Notes: a model not told the origin generated them from the letters alone. Positions 44,469 to 54,207 are shown, numbered from the stretch's first letter. The stretch: DNA of 64,000 bases from Candidatus Nanopelagicus hibericus (GCF_002288005.1 NZ_CP016771.1:434001-498000), one strand, 5' to 3'. Program-made: numbers and translations.

Positions 44469-44484
44469 GTTTCAGATAGGTAAA
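44469..44484 (-). promoter_or_regulatory. Candidate GlnR box upstream of glnA
   Basis: On the minus strand: TTTAC-CTATCT-GAAAC, close to the actinobacterial GlnR motif (gTnAc-n6-GaAAc). A second match, GAAAC-ATGGAT-GTAAC, is at 44522-44537. Both lie 50-120 bases before the glnA ATG, the usual range. GlnR itself is not in the window. Confidence 0.35.
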
Positions 44485-44567
44485 ACCTAGTAGAAAATAG
44501 TGAAAAAGTAGTAAAGGACTTGTTACATCCATGTTTCAAGGCATCAGCTACCGCTAAGGTTGCCCGC

Positions 44568-44945
44568 ATGAATTGGGATATTGGGCCAAATATGCTGCCA
44601 GCCGCCTCGCTGGGTCGACGATTTATTGCCTTAGCACTGGATTGGATAATGTGCCGACTGATCGCTGGTTTGCTGACACCAACTGTCTTTGAGGGTAATA
44701 CATTTACGACATTAATAATCTTCTATTTTGAAGTTACATTTTTTACCATTGCATTCCAAGCATCAGCTGGCCAACGTTTAATGGCGATCAAGGTGGTGGG
44801 TTATCCAGAACAGCAACGAATAGGTCCCAGCAAGGTTGCACTCAGAACCTTATTGATTTGTTTGGTATTACCTGCGGTTTTCACCAATAATCAGCGCCCA
44901 CTGCATGATCACTTTACGCAGAGTATGACGGTGCGAGAGATCTAA
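44568..44945 (+). CDS. RDD-family membrane protein
   Basis: Small RDD protein with two or three hydrophobic helices (FIALALDWIMCRLIAG with the Arg/Asp-type motif, FYFEVTFFTIAFQ, LRTLLICLVLPAVF). 125 residues. Function unknown; relatives have been proposed to act in transport. Start ATG 44568 (MNWDIGPNML) with TAAGGT (44555-44560) at 7 bases; a longer frame from 44520 has no family similarity. Divergent from glnA and convergent with DUF4191; this pairing is conserved in mycobacteria (Rv2219A next to glnA1). Confidence 0.82.
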   Translation: MNWDIGPNMLPAASLGRRFIALALDWIMCRLIAGLLTPTVFEGNTFTTLIIFYFEVTFFTIAFQASAGQRLMAIKVVGYPEQQRIGPSKVALRTLLICLVLPAVFTNNQRPLHDHFTQSMTVREI

Positions 44946-44948
44946 GTA

Positions 44949-45653
44949 TTACCGCCTTGGCATTCTTACATTTGTTGGCATTGGACCTTTAGGCATTGGC
45001 AGGTTTAGGCCACCTACCGAGCGCACTCTGGCCCGTACCTCGCGCAGTTGAACTGTACTTAACTTCTTTGGCAGCTTCTTTAAATGTTTTTGTAATTTAC
45101 GAATTGAAACCTGGCCTTGATTATCACCGACGATCACCTCAGTGACTGGTACTCCTGATAGGAATCGTTCCATTTTGCGTCGCTCATCTTGCATTAATGA
45201 TTTAACGCCATAGCCACCTTCACCAACTAGAATAATTCCAGCCTTTGAAGAAACTCGGTGCACCATATCTTGATCGCGATTTACATTAACCGCTGGGGTA
45301 GTGACAAAGCCTCTGCGGATTGACATCAACACACTTGCACCAGCTCCCACTTGTCCTTCAATTGATGCAAAAGCTGCAGTATTGGCAAAGCGAGTAAACA
45401 AAAAGAAACCAGCTAGAAATGCCAGTGGCAACGACAAGAAACCAGCGTATATCGGGTGGCCTAGATTATTTCCGATGATTATGCCAAAAACTAAAATCAG
45501 GGTGAAGACTAGAAGACACCAAAGGATGGCAAGCGGGGAATCTTTCTTAACTAATTTATAAGCATCTTTAACAACTGCTAACTGAGATTGTTTTTTCTCC
45601 GGCGTTCCACCTTTAGCTGCTGCTTCTTGCTGCTTCTTTTTTCGACCAAACAT
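44949..45653 (-). CDS. DUF4191 membrane protein
   Basis: Actinobacterial membrane protein of unknown function, 234 residues, always close to lipA/glnA. Basic Lys/Gln-rich N-terminus, two hydrophobic helices (LAILWCLLVFTLILVFGIIIG and GFLSLPLAFLAGFFLFT), then a soluble domain with GILVGEGGYGVKSLMQDERRKMERFL and a basic C-terminus. Starts 9 bases after lipA with a clear ribosome binding site (GGGAGAAAG). Ends 3 bases from the convergent RDD gene. Confidence 0.85.
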   Translation of the reverse strand: MFGRKKKQQEAAAKGGTPEKKQSQLAVVKDAYKLVKKDSPLAILWCLLVFTLILVFGIIIGNNLGHPIYAGFLSLPLAFLAGFFLFTRFANTAAFASIEGQVGAGASVLMSIRRGFVTTPAVNVNRDQDMVHRVSSKAGIILVGEGGYGVKSLMQDERRKMERFLSGVPVTEVIVGDNQGQVSIRKLQKHLKKLPKKLSTVQLREVRARVRSVGGLNLPMPKGPMPTNVRMPRR

Positions 45654-45662
45654 CTTTCTCCC

Positions 45663-46592
45663 TTATCTGATAGCTCTGGCAGCCATTGCCTGGTTGTAAA
45701 GCCTGCCTGCCCTATAGCTAGAACGTACCAATGGACCACTCATAACGCCAAGAAATCCTATTTCTTGCGCTTCTTTGCTCAACTCCACAAACTCATTTGG
45801 CTTAACCCAGCGGTTTACCGGATGGTGCTTGTTTGTGGGGCGAAGGTACTGAGTGATCGTAATTAAATCACAACCTGCATTTCTTAAATCTTGCAATGCC
45901 TGAGAAACCTCTTCGCGAGTTTCTCCCATTCCTAAGATTAAGTTTGATTTGGTTATTAAGCCAAAATCTCGTGCTTGCGTAATTACATTAAGAGATCTTT
46001 CATAGGTGAAGGCGGGCCTTATTTGTTTAAAGATCCTGGGGACTGTCTCAAGATTGTGGGCAAACACTTCAGGGCGAGCTTGAAATACCTGATTCAATAG
46101 CTGAGCATTCCCACTGAAATCAGGTGCCAACATCTCAACTCCAACACCAGGATTAACTGCGTGGACCTGCAAAATACTCTCGGCGTATAACCAGGCGCCT
46201 TCATCATCTAGATCATCTCTGGCAACTCCAGTAATAGTTGCATACTTTAAATTCATAGCTTTTACAGATTGGGCGACTCTTCTAGGTTCATCCCTATCTA
46301 ATGGATCTGGCTTTCCAGTATCAATATTACAAAAGTCGCATCTTCGGGTGCAGGCGGAGCCACCAATTAAAAATGTTGCCTCACGATCCTCCCAACACTC
46401 AAAAATGTTGGGACATGCTGCTTCCTGACAAACTGTGTGCAAACCTTCCTTGGCTACAAGTGAGCGAAGTTTTGTGTACTCCGGCCCCATGTGGGCGCGG
46501 GTTTTAATCCATTCAGGTTTTTTCTCAATTGGCGTTTGCGCATTCCTCGCTTCTATTCGAAGCAGCTTGCGACCATTGGGGTCAATGCTCAT
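45663..46592 (-). CDS. lipA: Lipoyl synthase
   Basis: Radical-SAM enzyme that inserts two sulfurs into the octanoyl group on E2 and GcvH, giving lipoyl. First Fe-S cluster in [16 protein letters not shown], radical-SAM CxxxCxxC in [19 protein letters not shown]-terminal [11 protein letters not shown]. About 309 residues from ATG 46592 (MSIDPNGRK), which overlaps the lipB stop as ATGA. Uses octanoyl-E2 made by LipB; acts on the sucB product encoded nearby. Confidence 0.96.
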   Translation of the reverse strand: MSIDPNGRKLLRIEARNAQTPIEKKPEWIKTRAHMGPEYTKLRSLVAKEGLHTVCQEAACPNIFECWEDREATFLIGGSACTRRCDFCNIDTGKPDPLDRDEPRRVAQSVKAMNLKYATITGVARDDLDDEGAWLYAESILQVHAVNPGVGVEMLAPDFSGNAQLLNQVFQARPEVFAHNLETVPRIFKQIRPAFTYERSLNVITQARDFGLITKSNLILGMGETREEVSQALQDLRNAGCDLITITQYLRPTNKHHPVNRWVKPNEFVELSKEAQEIGFLGVMSGPLVRSSYRAGRLYNQAMAARAIR

Positions 46593-47242
46593 TGGGCCAA
46601 GCTCTCTAGGGCAGGGCAAATATATTTTTGTAGTACTGGCATTACTTGATTTGTAGTGATTTGTTCGCTTAATTCAGCAGCAAGTGATGTGACTTTCGCA
46701 TCTGGAATTCCACATGGAATTATTTTTGAGTACGCCGATAAATCTGGATTAACATTTAATGCAAAACCATGCATGGTCACACCTTTTGCAACCCTCAGTC
46801 CGATGGCCGCAATCTTTCGATCACCTGCTTCATCTCGCACCCAAACTCCGCTGCGCTCACAGTATCTTTGCGCCAAAACTCCAAACTCTGCGCAAACTTG
46901 AATCAACGCATTCTCTAGCTCCCTCACAAAGCCAACTACATCAGTTGGGTTCTTTAATTTAACAATTGGATACCCGACAATTTGGCCAATCCCATGCCAA
47001 GTGATTTTTCCACCGCGGTCAACATCTATTACCGGTGTGTTATCTAGCGGTCGATCAGATAGTTCAGTCCTTCTTCCTGCGGTGTAAACCGAAGGATGCT
47101 GTAATAGCAATAAAGTGTTTTCTAATTTGCCAGAGATTACATCCTCTGCAATCTGTTTTTGCATTTGCCAAGCGGATAAATACTCAACCTCACCCAGCAC
47201 TTCTACTTTGAGAAGTTTTTGCATCAGTATGGTTGAACTCAC
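46589..47242 (-). CDS. lipB: Octanoyl-ACP:protein N-octanoyltransferase
   Basis: Transfers octanoyl from acyl carrier protein to lipoyl domains. Motifs: [36 protein letters not shown] (RGGxxTxHGPGQ-like, here with I in place of P), [22 protein letters not shown] with the catalytic Lys, and [13 protein letters not shown] with the catalytic Cys. 217 residues. Leaderless start at GTG 47242 after TAGGCT (47249-47254) and 6 bases; ATG 47224 is an alternative. First of lipB-lipA-DUF4191. Confidence 0.95.
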   Translation of the reverse strand: MSSTILMQKLLKVEVLGEVEYLSAWQMQKQIAEDVISGKLENTLLLLQHPSVYTAGRRTELSDRPLDNTPVIDVDRGGKITWHGIGQIVGYPIVKLKNPTDVVGFVRELENALIQVCAEFGVLAQRYCERSGVWVRDEAGDRKIAAIGLRVAKGVTMHGFALNVNPDLSAYSKIIPCGIPDAKVTSLAAELSEQITTNQVMPVLQKYICPALESLAQ

Positions 47243-47248
47243 ACGCTT

Positions 47249-47254
47249 AGCCTA
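47249..47254 (-). promoter_or_regulatory. -10 element TAGGCT of leaderless promoter for lipB-lipA-DUF4191
   Basis: TAGGCT on the minus strand, 6 bases (AAGCGT), then GTG 47242. Upstream, 128 bases separate it from the divergent MMPL gene. Confidence 0.5.
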
Positions 47255-47370
47255 ATTGTTAGCTTAAAGTTTGGCGAAAGATTGGTGATATCGCCCTGCC
47301 AGAGTGTGATCAAAGTAGCATCGCTGGTAGATTTCCCACCTTGTAACTGGATTGAAAGGCTGTTTTTATC

Positions 47371-49551
47371 ATGTCCGCTAAAAGCAAATCATCAAGTGCT
47401 GTAATGGGTCGCAAGCCGTTGTGGATTGCAATTGTGGCAATTATCGCCTGGCTTGGCATAACCTCAATCGCAGGGCCTACTTTTGGCAAGCTTTCAACGG
47501 TGCAAGAAAATGATAACGCCGCCTTTTTACCAGATAACGCTGAATCAACTCTTGCCAGCAAGGTGACGCTTAAGTTTTCAGATAGCTCTAACGATCAAAT
47601 CCCAACCCTCTTGGTTTTCTTAGGTGATGTTGATCCAAAAAATAATCCAGCCAAAATGGCGGCGATCCAAAAGTACTTAGATGGCTTGGGCGATGAGATT
47701 CTGCCCGAATCTGGTAAACCAATGAGTACATATTTTGTACCAGGATTTCCCATCCAGGCCTTTCCATCTGAGGATGGCAAGGCGGCCCTAGTAAATATTG
47801 CTCTGAGCTCAGATGTTGCGCAGGATCGAATTGAAGAAAAACCAGCGCTGACATTGATAGTTGATTTCTTGCGTGAAGATTTAAAGAAGAATTTTGAGTC
47901 CCAAGCGTTGACCACACATGTAACCGGCTTTGGTGGAATCTTTGCAGATCTATTTGGCGCATTTGGTTCGATTGACTCAACATTACTCACGACCACATTA
48001 TTAGTTGTTTCACTCATTTTAATTGTTGTTTACAGATCTCCACTGCTTTGGATATTGCCGCTTTTCACCGCTGTTACTGCTTTGTCCCTTGCCGGCACAG
48101 TTGTTTACTACCTAGCAAAGGCTGGCACAATCGATTTGAATGGTCAGTCGCAGGGAATTCTCTCGGTGTTGGTGCTGGGCGCTGCAACTGATTACGCACT
48201 CTTATTAATTGCCCGTTACCGGGAGGAGTTACATCATCACGAGTCCCGATTTGAATCGATGCGGATTGCATTAAGGGGAGTAGTTGAGCCAATTATTGCC
48301 TCTGGCTCTACCGTAATTGCTGGCTTATTGGTCTTACTGCTCAGTCAATTATCTGGTAACCGCGGACTTGGGCCAGTTGGTGCGATTGGAATTGCATCGG
48401 CAATGGTCACAGTATTAACACTGCTTCCAGCATTATTAGTTGTATTTGGTAGATGGATATTTTGGCCAAAGGTTCCAAAATTTGATGATGTTGATGAGCA
48501 GTTAAGTGGAACTTGGGCGAAGATTGGTGCAGCTGTGGAAAAGAATCCAAAGCGAATTTGGATATCAACTGCGGTAATTTTGACCATCTTTGCTGGTTTT
48601 TCATTCACCTTAAAAGCTGATGGCTTAGCAAATACTGAAGCATTTACCGCCCGAACTGATTCAGTGATTGGCTTAGAGGAGTTGGGTAAGCATTTTCCAA
48701 GCGGTGAAGGCTCACCAGTTGAAATAGTTATTAAAGAGAATGATCTTGTTGCCGTCACTAATGCGCTTGGTGGTATCGCAAATGTAGCGTTTGTTGAGCC
48801 AGTGGTTGATGGTCAAAAAATACCAGGAGCACCAACTCCACCAATTAAAGTAGTAGAGGGCAAAGTCTTGTTAAATGCCACTCTTAAAGTGGCGCCAGAC
48901 TCAGTTGAGGCTCGTAACACCATTCCAACAATTCGTGAAGCGGTGCACAAGATTGATAACGAAATTCTGGTAGGTGGCGGTACTGCAGTTCAATATGACA
49001 CCGATGTAGCCTCACGTGCTGATAATCGATTGATTATTCCAATTGTGCTATTAATTATCGGTTTAATTCTAGGTTTATTGCTTCGCAGTATTGCAGCAGC
49101 TGCATTGCTGCTACTTACTGTGGTTTTATCCTTCATGGCCACATTAGGAGTTTGCCAATTGGTTTTTGAACATGTATTTGGTTTTGCTGGCGCGGATGCC
49201 TCATTCCCACTATTCGCTTTTATTTTCTTAGTGGCATTGGGAATTGATTACAACATATTCTTGATGACAAGAGTGCGGGAAGAGGCGCTAAAGATTGGTA
49301 CCCGTAAAGGTGTAATTAAGGGCTTAACGGTTACTGGCGGTGTTATTACCTCAGCCGGAATTGTTTTAGCCGCAACCTTTGCGGTGTTAGGTGTTCTGCC
49401 TTTAGTGTTTTTAGCAGAGCTTGGCTTTGCAGTTGCCTTTGGAGTTTTACTTGACACCGTAATTGTTCGCTCCTTACTTGTGCCAGCACTTGTGCATGTA
49501 ATTGGGCCAAAAATTTGGTGGCCCTCAAAGTTGCAACATGAAAAGGTGTAG
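47371..49551 (+). CDS. MMPL-family membrane transporter
   Basis: RND-superfamily lipid/hydrophobe exporter of 726 residues and about 12 membrane helices in two halves. Each half has the sequence helix, periplasmic loop, then a helix bundle: LLTTTLLVVSLILIVVYRSP with LVLGAATDYALLLIARYREEL in the first, and LLLLTVVLSFMATLGV with FIFLVALGIDYNIFLMTRVREE in the second; the GxxxDY(A/N)xFLxxR motifs carry the proton-relay Asp-Tyr pairs. Substrate unknown. A weak ribosome binding site (GAAAGG) precedes ATG. Interrupts the gene order otherwise conserved around lipB. Confidence 0.9.
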   Translation: MSAKSKSSSAVMGRKPLWIAIVAIIAWLGITSIAGPTFGKLSTVQENDNAAFLPDNAESTLASKVTLKFSDSSNDQIPTLLVFLGDVDPKNNPAKMAAIQKYLDGLGDEILPESGKPMSTYFVPGFPIQAFPSEDGKAALVNIALSSDVAQDRIEEKPALTLIVDFLREDLKKNFESQALTTHVTGFGGIFADLFGAFGSIDSTLLTTTLLVVSLILIVVYRSPLLWILPLFTAVTALSLAGTVVYYLAKAGTIDLNGQSQGILSVLVLGAATDYALLLIARYREELHHHESRFESMRIALRGVVEPIIASGSTVIAGLLVLLLSQLSGNRGLGPVGAIGIASAMVTVLTLLPALLVVFGRWIFWPKVPKFDDVDEQLSGTWAKIGAAVEKNPKRIWISTAVILTIFAGFSFTLKADGLANTEAFTARTDSVIGLEELGKHFPSGEGSPVEIVIKENDLVAVTNALGGIANVAFVEPVVDGQKIPGAPTPPIKVVEGKVLLNATLKVAPDSVEARNTIPTIREAVHKIDNEILVGGGTAVQYDTDVASRADNRLIIPIVLLIIGLILGLLLRSIAAAALLLLTVVLSFMATLGVCQLVFEHVFGFAGADASFPLFAFIFLVALGIDYNIFLMTRVREEALKIGTRKGVIKGLTVTGGVITSAGIVLAATFAVLGVLPLVFLAELGFAVAFGVLLDTVIVRSLLVPALVHVIGPKIWWPSKLQHEKV

Positions 49552-49557
49552 TACCCT
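49552..49557 (+). promoter_or_regulatory. -10 element TACCCT of leaderless promoter
   Basis: TACCCT, 6 bases (TTCAGA), then ATG 49564 of the Gfo/Idh gene. The hexamer begins directly after the MMPL stop codon. Confidence 0.45.
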
Positions 49558-49563
49558 TTCAGA

Positions 49564-50574
49564 ATGTCACCTCGCGTAGGTATCGCAGGGTTTGGTCTCG
49601 CCGGTCGTTACTTTCACGCACCGCTGCTAATAGGCGCAGGCTTTGAAATCGCTGCGATCCTTACAAAAAATCCAGAGCGCATAAAAAATGCGGCTATTGA
49701 TTTTCCAGCTGCAAAAATTGTCGCAAGTATTGATCAGTTACTTAGTGATAATCTAGATTTATTTGTAGTTGCATCAACTAATGATTCTCATGCCGCCTTG
49801 GCGATTGCGGCTTTAAATGCAGGAGTACCGGTGGTGGTTGATAAGCCAATGGGGCGGACATTAAAAGAGACACAAGAGATTATTGATGTATCAAAACAAA
49901 CCAAAGTAGCAGTAACAACCTACTTTAATCGCAAGTGGGATAGCGATAGCTTGACTATCAAACAGATAATCAGCGAAGGAGTACTGGGAAATATTTTCAG
50001 GTTGGATTCAAGGTTTGAGCGGTTTAATCCAAAGTTAAAAGAAGATTCCTGGCGTGAAAAACAATCAGCGGCGCAAGGGGGAGGCAACTTACTTGATTTA
50101 CAACCACACCTTGTTTCAACAGCATTGGATTGGTTTGGGCCTGCAAAATTAGTAACCTCATCAGTTAGATCAATTCGAGGCGCAGCAGATGATGACATAA
50201 CTTTGGTGCTTAAACACGATAGTGGTGTTGATTCTTATTTGTCTGCAAGTGCAATCATTGGTGGTGGTGGACCAAGAATTAGATTAAGTGGTGACAACGG
50301 AACACTTTTGATTCAAGATTTAGATCCACAAGAGATGTTGCTTAAAAGTGGGGCTAAGCCAGTGGATGGTAAGTGGGGGCAAAGCACAAAGAGCAAAGCA
50401 TTTATTCACCGCGGTGATGAGATTACTGAGTATGGCGGTGTTGATGGGAATTACACCGAGTTTTACACTCAAGTAAGGCTGGCTTTGCAAGGTGGCAAAT
50501 GGCCGGTCAGTACCGATGAGGCATTGGCAGTGGCAACAATTATTGATCAAGCCAGAGAAGTGTCCTTTAGATAA
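49564..50574 (+). CDS. Gfo/Idh/MocA-family oxidoreductase
   Basis: NAD(P)-dependent sugar or cyclitol dehydrogenase of the Gfo/Idh/MocA family, 336 residues. N-terminal Rossmann motif VGIAGFGLAGRYFHAPLL; catalytic VVDKPMGRTLKE (EKP-like, here DKP); WREKQSAAQGGGNLLDLQPHLV. The H/Lys dyad and C-terminal domain fit E. coli YdgJ-like members. Substrate unknown. No signal peptide. Ends 4 bases before the convergent epimerase gene. Confidence 0.88.
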   Translation: MSPRVGIAGFGLAGRYFHAPLLIGAGFEIAAILTKNPERIKNAAIDFPAAKIVASIDQLLSDNLDLFVVASTNDSHAALAIAALNAGVPVVVDKPMGRTLKETQEIIDVSKQTKVAVTTYFNRKWDSDSLTIKQIISEGVLGNIFRLDSRFERFNPKLKEDSWREKQSAAQGGGNLLDLQPHLVSTALDWFGPAKLVTSSVRSIRGAADDDITLVLKHDSGVDSYLSASAIIGGGGPRIRLSGDNGTLLIQDLDPQEMLLKSGAKPVDGKWGQSTKSKAFIHRGDEITEYGGVDGNYTEFYTQVRLALQGGKWPVSTDEALAVATIIDQAREVSFR

Positions 50575-50578
50575 AAAA

Positions 50579-51466
50579 TTACTCCACTAATGCGGTAAGA
50601 GCGTTTGAAACAAAGGGATAATCAAATTCAAAACCATTATCAAGTAAAACTTTCGGCAAAATCTTCTTAGAACCTAAAATCTCTGATGAAAAGCCGCCCA
50701 GGGATGCGCGTAGCGCAAATGCAGGTGCTGGGAAGAAAGCAGGTCTTTTTAGTGCATGGGCAAGTGCGGCAGTGAACTCCTTATTTGTCACCGGATTTGG
50801 TGTGGCAATATTTACCGCGCCCTCAATTTGTGAGTTCATCAAAAAAATCATTGCTCTAATCTGATCATGTAAGGTAATCCAAGACCACCATTGCTTACCG
50901 GAACCCAACTTTCCACCAAGTCCAAATTTGAATAATGGAATCATTCGTCCCAATGCACCTCCAGTTGGATCCAATACCAAACCAGTTCGCAGTTTTATAG
51001 TTCTAACACTTGGTGCCAAATTTGCTACCGCCTCCCACTCTCGGCAAACGATGGATAGAAAATCATCCCCACCCCGGTCTACCTCAGCAACTTCACGATT
51101 GCCAGTCTCACCGTAATATCCAATCGCACTGGCGGAGATAAAAACTTCTGGCTGCAACTGTTCACAAGCATTTGCAATTGTGGTGGTGCCTAACAGCCTT
51201 GAGTTAAGAATCTCGGATCTGTAAGCAGCTGTCCACCGCTTATCACCAACCCCGGCACCAGCTAAATGAAATACCGCATCAACATCCTCGAGAGATTTAA
51301 GATCAATCTCACCCTTGATTGGATCCCAGCTGACCTCATCAGCAGAACGGGGTGGTCTTCTGACTAGTTTTAAAACTTGATAACCATCACTTCGAAGTTG
51401 TGCGACTAACGCAGTACCAATTAATCCAGTTGATCCAGTGACAGCTACTTTTTTAATTCTTGGCAA
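50579..51466 (-). CDS. TIGR01777-family epimerase (DUF1731)
   Basis: NAD-dependent epimerase-fold protein of 295 residues with a C-terminal DUF1731 domain; reaction unknown. Motifs: VAVTGSTGLIGTALVAQLRSDGYQV, VFHLAGAGVGDKRW, SASAIGYYG (YxxxK-like region altered) and KLRTGLVLDPTGGALGRMI; C-terminal LLDNGFEFDYP is the DUF1731 signature. TTG start 51466, just after the sucB stop, so co-translated. Same gene order (dlaT then this epimerase then lipB) is seen in mycobacteria. Confidence 0.88.
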   Translation of the reverse strand: MPRIKKVAVTGSTGLIGTALVAQLRSDGYQVLKLVRRPPRSADEVSWDPIKGEIDLKSLEDVDAVFHLAGAGVGDKRWTAAYRSEILNSRLLGTTTIANACEQLQPEVFISASAIGYYGETGNREVAEVDRGGDDFLSIVCREWEAVANLAPSVRTIKLRTGLVLDPTGGALGRMIPLFKFGLGGKLGSGKQWWSWITLHDQIRAMIFLMNSQIEGAVNIATPNPVTNKEFTAALAHALKRPAFFPAPAFALRASLGGFSSEILGSKKILPKVLLDNGFEFDYPFVSNALTALVE

Positions 51467-51467
51467 T

Positions 51468-52826
51468 TTATAAACCTAGATCAGATTCGAAACGGCCCTC
51501 TTCTAATCTTTCTTTTAAGGTGACTAAAAAGCGTGCCGCATCTGCGCCATCAACTACCCGGTGATCATAAGAAAGGGCTAGATACACCATGGAGCGGATT
51601 GCCATAGTCTCACCACCATCAGCACCCTTCACCACCATTGGCCGCTTAACAACTGCGCCAAGACCAAGTATTGCTACCTGTGGTTGATTAATAATTGGGG
51701 TATCAAATAAAGCGCCTCTGGAGCCAGTATTTGTCAGGGTGAATGTGCCACCACCTAACTCATCTGGAGTTATTTTGTTCTCTCTGGTGCGAGCTGCAAC
51801 ATCTGAAATTTTTCTGGCAATTCCACCCATGTTTAAATCACCAGCATCTTTTACAACTGGCACTAATAATCCACGTTCAGTATCGACTGCTACCCCAAGG
51901 TGTTCAGCTGCGTGATAGGTAATTTGATCACCTTCAACTGAGGAGTTTAAAACAGGGTGTTGTTTTAGTGCTTCACATACTGCAACTGCAAAAAATGGCA
52001 GAAATGTTAATTTCACTCCTTCACGCGCTTCAAATGATGCTTTAGCTGCATTACGCAGGCGATCTATTTTGGTGACATCAACCTCAACTACTGTGGTTAA
52101 TTGCGCAGAGATCTTTAAAGATTCAACCATTCGATCCGCAATTACTTTGCGTAACCTCGACATGGTTACGGTTGTGCCTCGAAGTGGTGATGCTGAAACT
52201 GCAGTAGTAGCCACTGGCTTGCTACCAGACATTGCTACCGCAGTTGGGGCAGTAGCAGCAGCTGGCACCGCTGCCAAAATATCTTCTTTGCGAATTCGCC
52301 CGCCAACACCAGTGCCATTAATTGTTGCAAGATTAACCCCTGCTTCAGTGGCAAGTTTTCTAACAATCGGAGTTACGTAAGCATCATCTGCTCTAATTGC
52401 AGTGGAAATTGCACTCATTGTTTTTGCAGCAACTGGTGCCGGGGTGAAAGTTTGAATTGGCGCAGGTGCAACTGGTGCGGGTGGTGGTGGCGGTGCTTGC
52501 ACAACAACTGGTGGCGCTGGCGGAGGAGGTGGAGGAGGTGGTGTAACTGGCGCAGTCGCTGTAGGTGTAGCAGCCTTAGCTGCTGCCCCTGACTCTTGGA
52601 TAACTGCAAGTTGTGTGCCAACAGCAACAGTTGAATCTACCTGCACAATTATTTTTTCTAATACACCAGCAACTGGTGATGGAATTTCTGTATCTACCTT
52701 GTCAGTTGAAACTTCAAGTAATGGCTCATCAACTGCAATTCGATCGCCCTCTTTTTTAAGCCAACGAGTAACTGTTCCTTCGGTTACTGATTCACCAAGT
52801 GCTGGCATGGTCACTGAAAATGACAT
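51468..52826 (-). CDS. sucB: Dihydrolipoamide acyltransferase E2 of a 2-oxoacid dehydrogenase complex
   Basis: E2 core enzyme. One lipoyl domain (lipoyl Lys in [17 protein letters not shown]), a Pro/Ala linker at residues about 90-140 with a run of eight prolines, an E3-binding domain ([15 protein letters not shown] and [11 protein letters not shown]), and the CAT domain with catalytic [17 protein letters not shown]. 452 residues, one lipoyl domain fewer than many actinobacterial E2s. Whether the complex is 2-oxoglutarate, pyruvate or branched-chain is not fixed by this sequence; the lpd-sucB context suggests 2-oxoglutarate/pyruvate. Ribosome binding site TAGGAGAT. Confidence 0.92.
   Translation of the reverse strand: MSFSVTMPALGESVTEGTVTRWLKKEGDRIAVDEPLLEVSTDKVDTEIPSPVAGVLEKIIVQVDSTVAVGTQLAVIQESGAAAKAATPTATAPVTPPPPPPPPAPPVVVQAPPPPPAPVAPAPIQTFTPAPVAAKTMSAISTAIRADDAYVTPIVRKLATEAGVNLATINGTGVGGRIRKEDILAAVPAAATAPTAVAMSGSKPVATTAVSASPLRGTTVTMSRLRKVIADRMVESLKISAQLTTVVEVDVTKIDRLRNAAKASFEAREGVKLTFLPFFAVAVCEALKQHPVLNSSVEGDQITYHAAEHLGVAVDTERGLLVPVVKDAGDLNMGGIARKISDVAARTRENKITPDELGGGTFTLTNTGSRGALFDTPIINQPQVAILGLGAVVKRPMVVKGADGGETMAIRSMVYLALSYDHRVVDGADAARFLVTLKERLEEGRFESDLGL
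52430..52560 (-). repeat. Low-complexity Pro/Ala/Val linker within sucB
   Basis: GGT/GGC/GCA/TGG-rich tract on the plus strand encodes the E2 interdomain linker on the minus strand, including eight consecutive prolines and a second run of five. Such linkers are flexible; translation of the proline run normally needs EF-P. Confidence 0.6.
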
Positions 52827-52839
52827 TTAAATAAATCTC

Positions 52840-54207
52840 CTAACCATGAGCATGAAGTGGCTTACCCGCCAGGGCTAAGTGTGCCTCACCCATCGCCTCA
52901 GACAAGGTTGGATGAGCATGAATGTGTTGGGCAACATCAGTTGCATCTGCTTCCCAGTTGAAAATTAACTGCGCCTCTGCCAAAAGTTCACCTACGCGAG
53001 AGCCAACCATATGTATTCCCAAAATTGGTCCATTCTTCTTAGCAACTAACTTTACTGATCCTGCAGTCTTTAAAATATTTGCCTTGCCATTTCCAGCCAA
53101 ATCATAATTTAACTCCACTACCTCATGGCCAGCAGCTTTTGCCGCTGCGGTGGTAATACCAACTGAGGCTACCTCAGGTTCGGAGTAGGTAACACGGGGA
53201 ACACCATCATAATTTATCGCTCTGGGGTTAAGTCCTGCTATTTCTTCAGCAACCATAATTCCTTCTGCAAAACCAACATGGGCTAATTGCAGGGTTGGAA
53301 TTAAGTCTCCCACCGCCCAAATACCAGCTACGTTGGTACGGCATTTGTCGTCAACTAAAACATAGCCTCGATCCATTTTAATTCCAGCCTCTTCATACCC
53401 AAGGCCGGTGGAGACTGGTCCACGTCCAACCGCAACTAGCAGGATTTCAGCTGAAAACTCCTTGCCATCTTCTAGCGTGACTCTAACCTCTTTCTTCTTA
53501 AGCTCTGCAGATTTAAATTTCACACCTAACCCAAAATTTATTCCGCGCTTTCTAAATGCTCGCTCTAATAATTTACTTGAGGATTCATCCTCAAGTGCCA
53601 CTAGATGTGGTAAGCCCTCAATGATTGTTACCTCAGAACCAAATGATTTCCAGACCGATGCAAACTCACAGCCAATCACACCACCACCTAAGACAATTAC
53701 CGACTTTGGCACATAATCAAGTTTTATTGCCTGCTCGCTGGTAATTACTTGCTTACCATCGATTGCAAGGCCAGGAAGAGTTTTTGGATAGGAGCCAGTT
53801 GCCAAAATAATATTTTTGCCAGTGTATTTTTCACCATTTACTTCCACTGTATTTTTTGAAATTAATTTACCAGCACCCTGCACATATGTAACATTTCTAG
53901 ATTTAACCAGACCTTCTAATCCTTTATGTAATTTTGAAACCACGCCATCTTTATAAGAGTTAACCGCATCCATATCCATCGAGTGAAAATCTGCTTTCAC
54001 CCCAAAATCACCAGCATGGCGGGTGTTATCTGCTATTTCACCAGCATGTAGCAGTGCTTTGGTGGGGATGCACCCTTTATGTAGGCAGGTGCCGCCAAGT
54101 TTGTCTTTTTCAATTAAAACCACTTTTTGACCTAATTGGGATGCTCTTAACGCTGCTGCGTAACCGCCACTGCCGCCACCGAGAATTACCAGATCAAAAT
54201 CGGCCAT
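52840..54207 (-). CDS. lpd: Dihydrolipoyl dehydrogenase E3
   Basis: FAD enzyme reoxidising dihydrolipoamide in 2-oxoacid dehydrogenase and glycine-cleavage complexes. Motifs: VILGGGSGGYAAALRASQLG, redox disulfide GGTCLHKGCIPTKALLH, NAD site VIVLGGGVIGCEFASVW, and C-terminal active-site HAHPTLSEAMGEAHLA. 455 residues. Upstream of sucB by 13 bases in the pepA-lpd-sucB-epimerase run. A ribosome binding site (AGGATTACC) precedes ATG 54207. Confidence 0.96.
   Translation of the reverse strand: MADFDLVILGGGSGGYAAALRASQLGQKVVLIEKDKLGGTCLHKGCIPTKALLHAGEIADNTRHAGDFGVKADFHSMDMDAVNSYKDGVVSKLHKGLEGLVKSRNVTYVQGAGKLISKNTVEVNGEKYTGKNIILATGSYPKTLPGLAIDGKQVITSEQAIKLDYVPKSVIVLGGGVIGCEFASVWKSFGSEVTIIEGLPHLVALEDESSSKLLERAFRKRGINFGLGVKFKSAELKKKEVRVTLEDGKEFSAEILLVAVGRGPVSTGLGYEEAGIKMDRGYVLVDDKCRTNVAGIWAVGDLIPTLQLAHVGFAEGIMVAEEIAGLNPRAINYDGVPRVTYSEPEVASVGITTAAAKAAGHEVVELNYDLAGNGKANILKTAGSVKLVAKKNGPILGIHMVGSRVGELLAEAQLIFNWEADATDVAQHIHAHPTLSEAMGEAHLALAGKPLHAHG

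Noticed and set aside
44520-44567. Longer N-terminus for the RDD protein
   Set aside because: Residues before MNWDIGP are not family-like and a TAAGGT hexamer sits 7 bases before ATG 44568.
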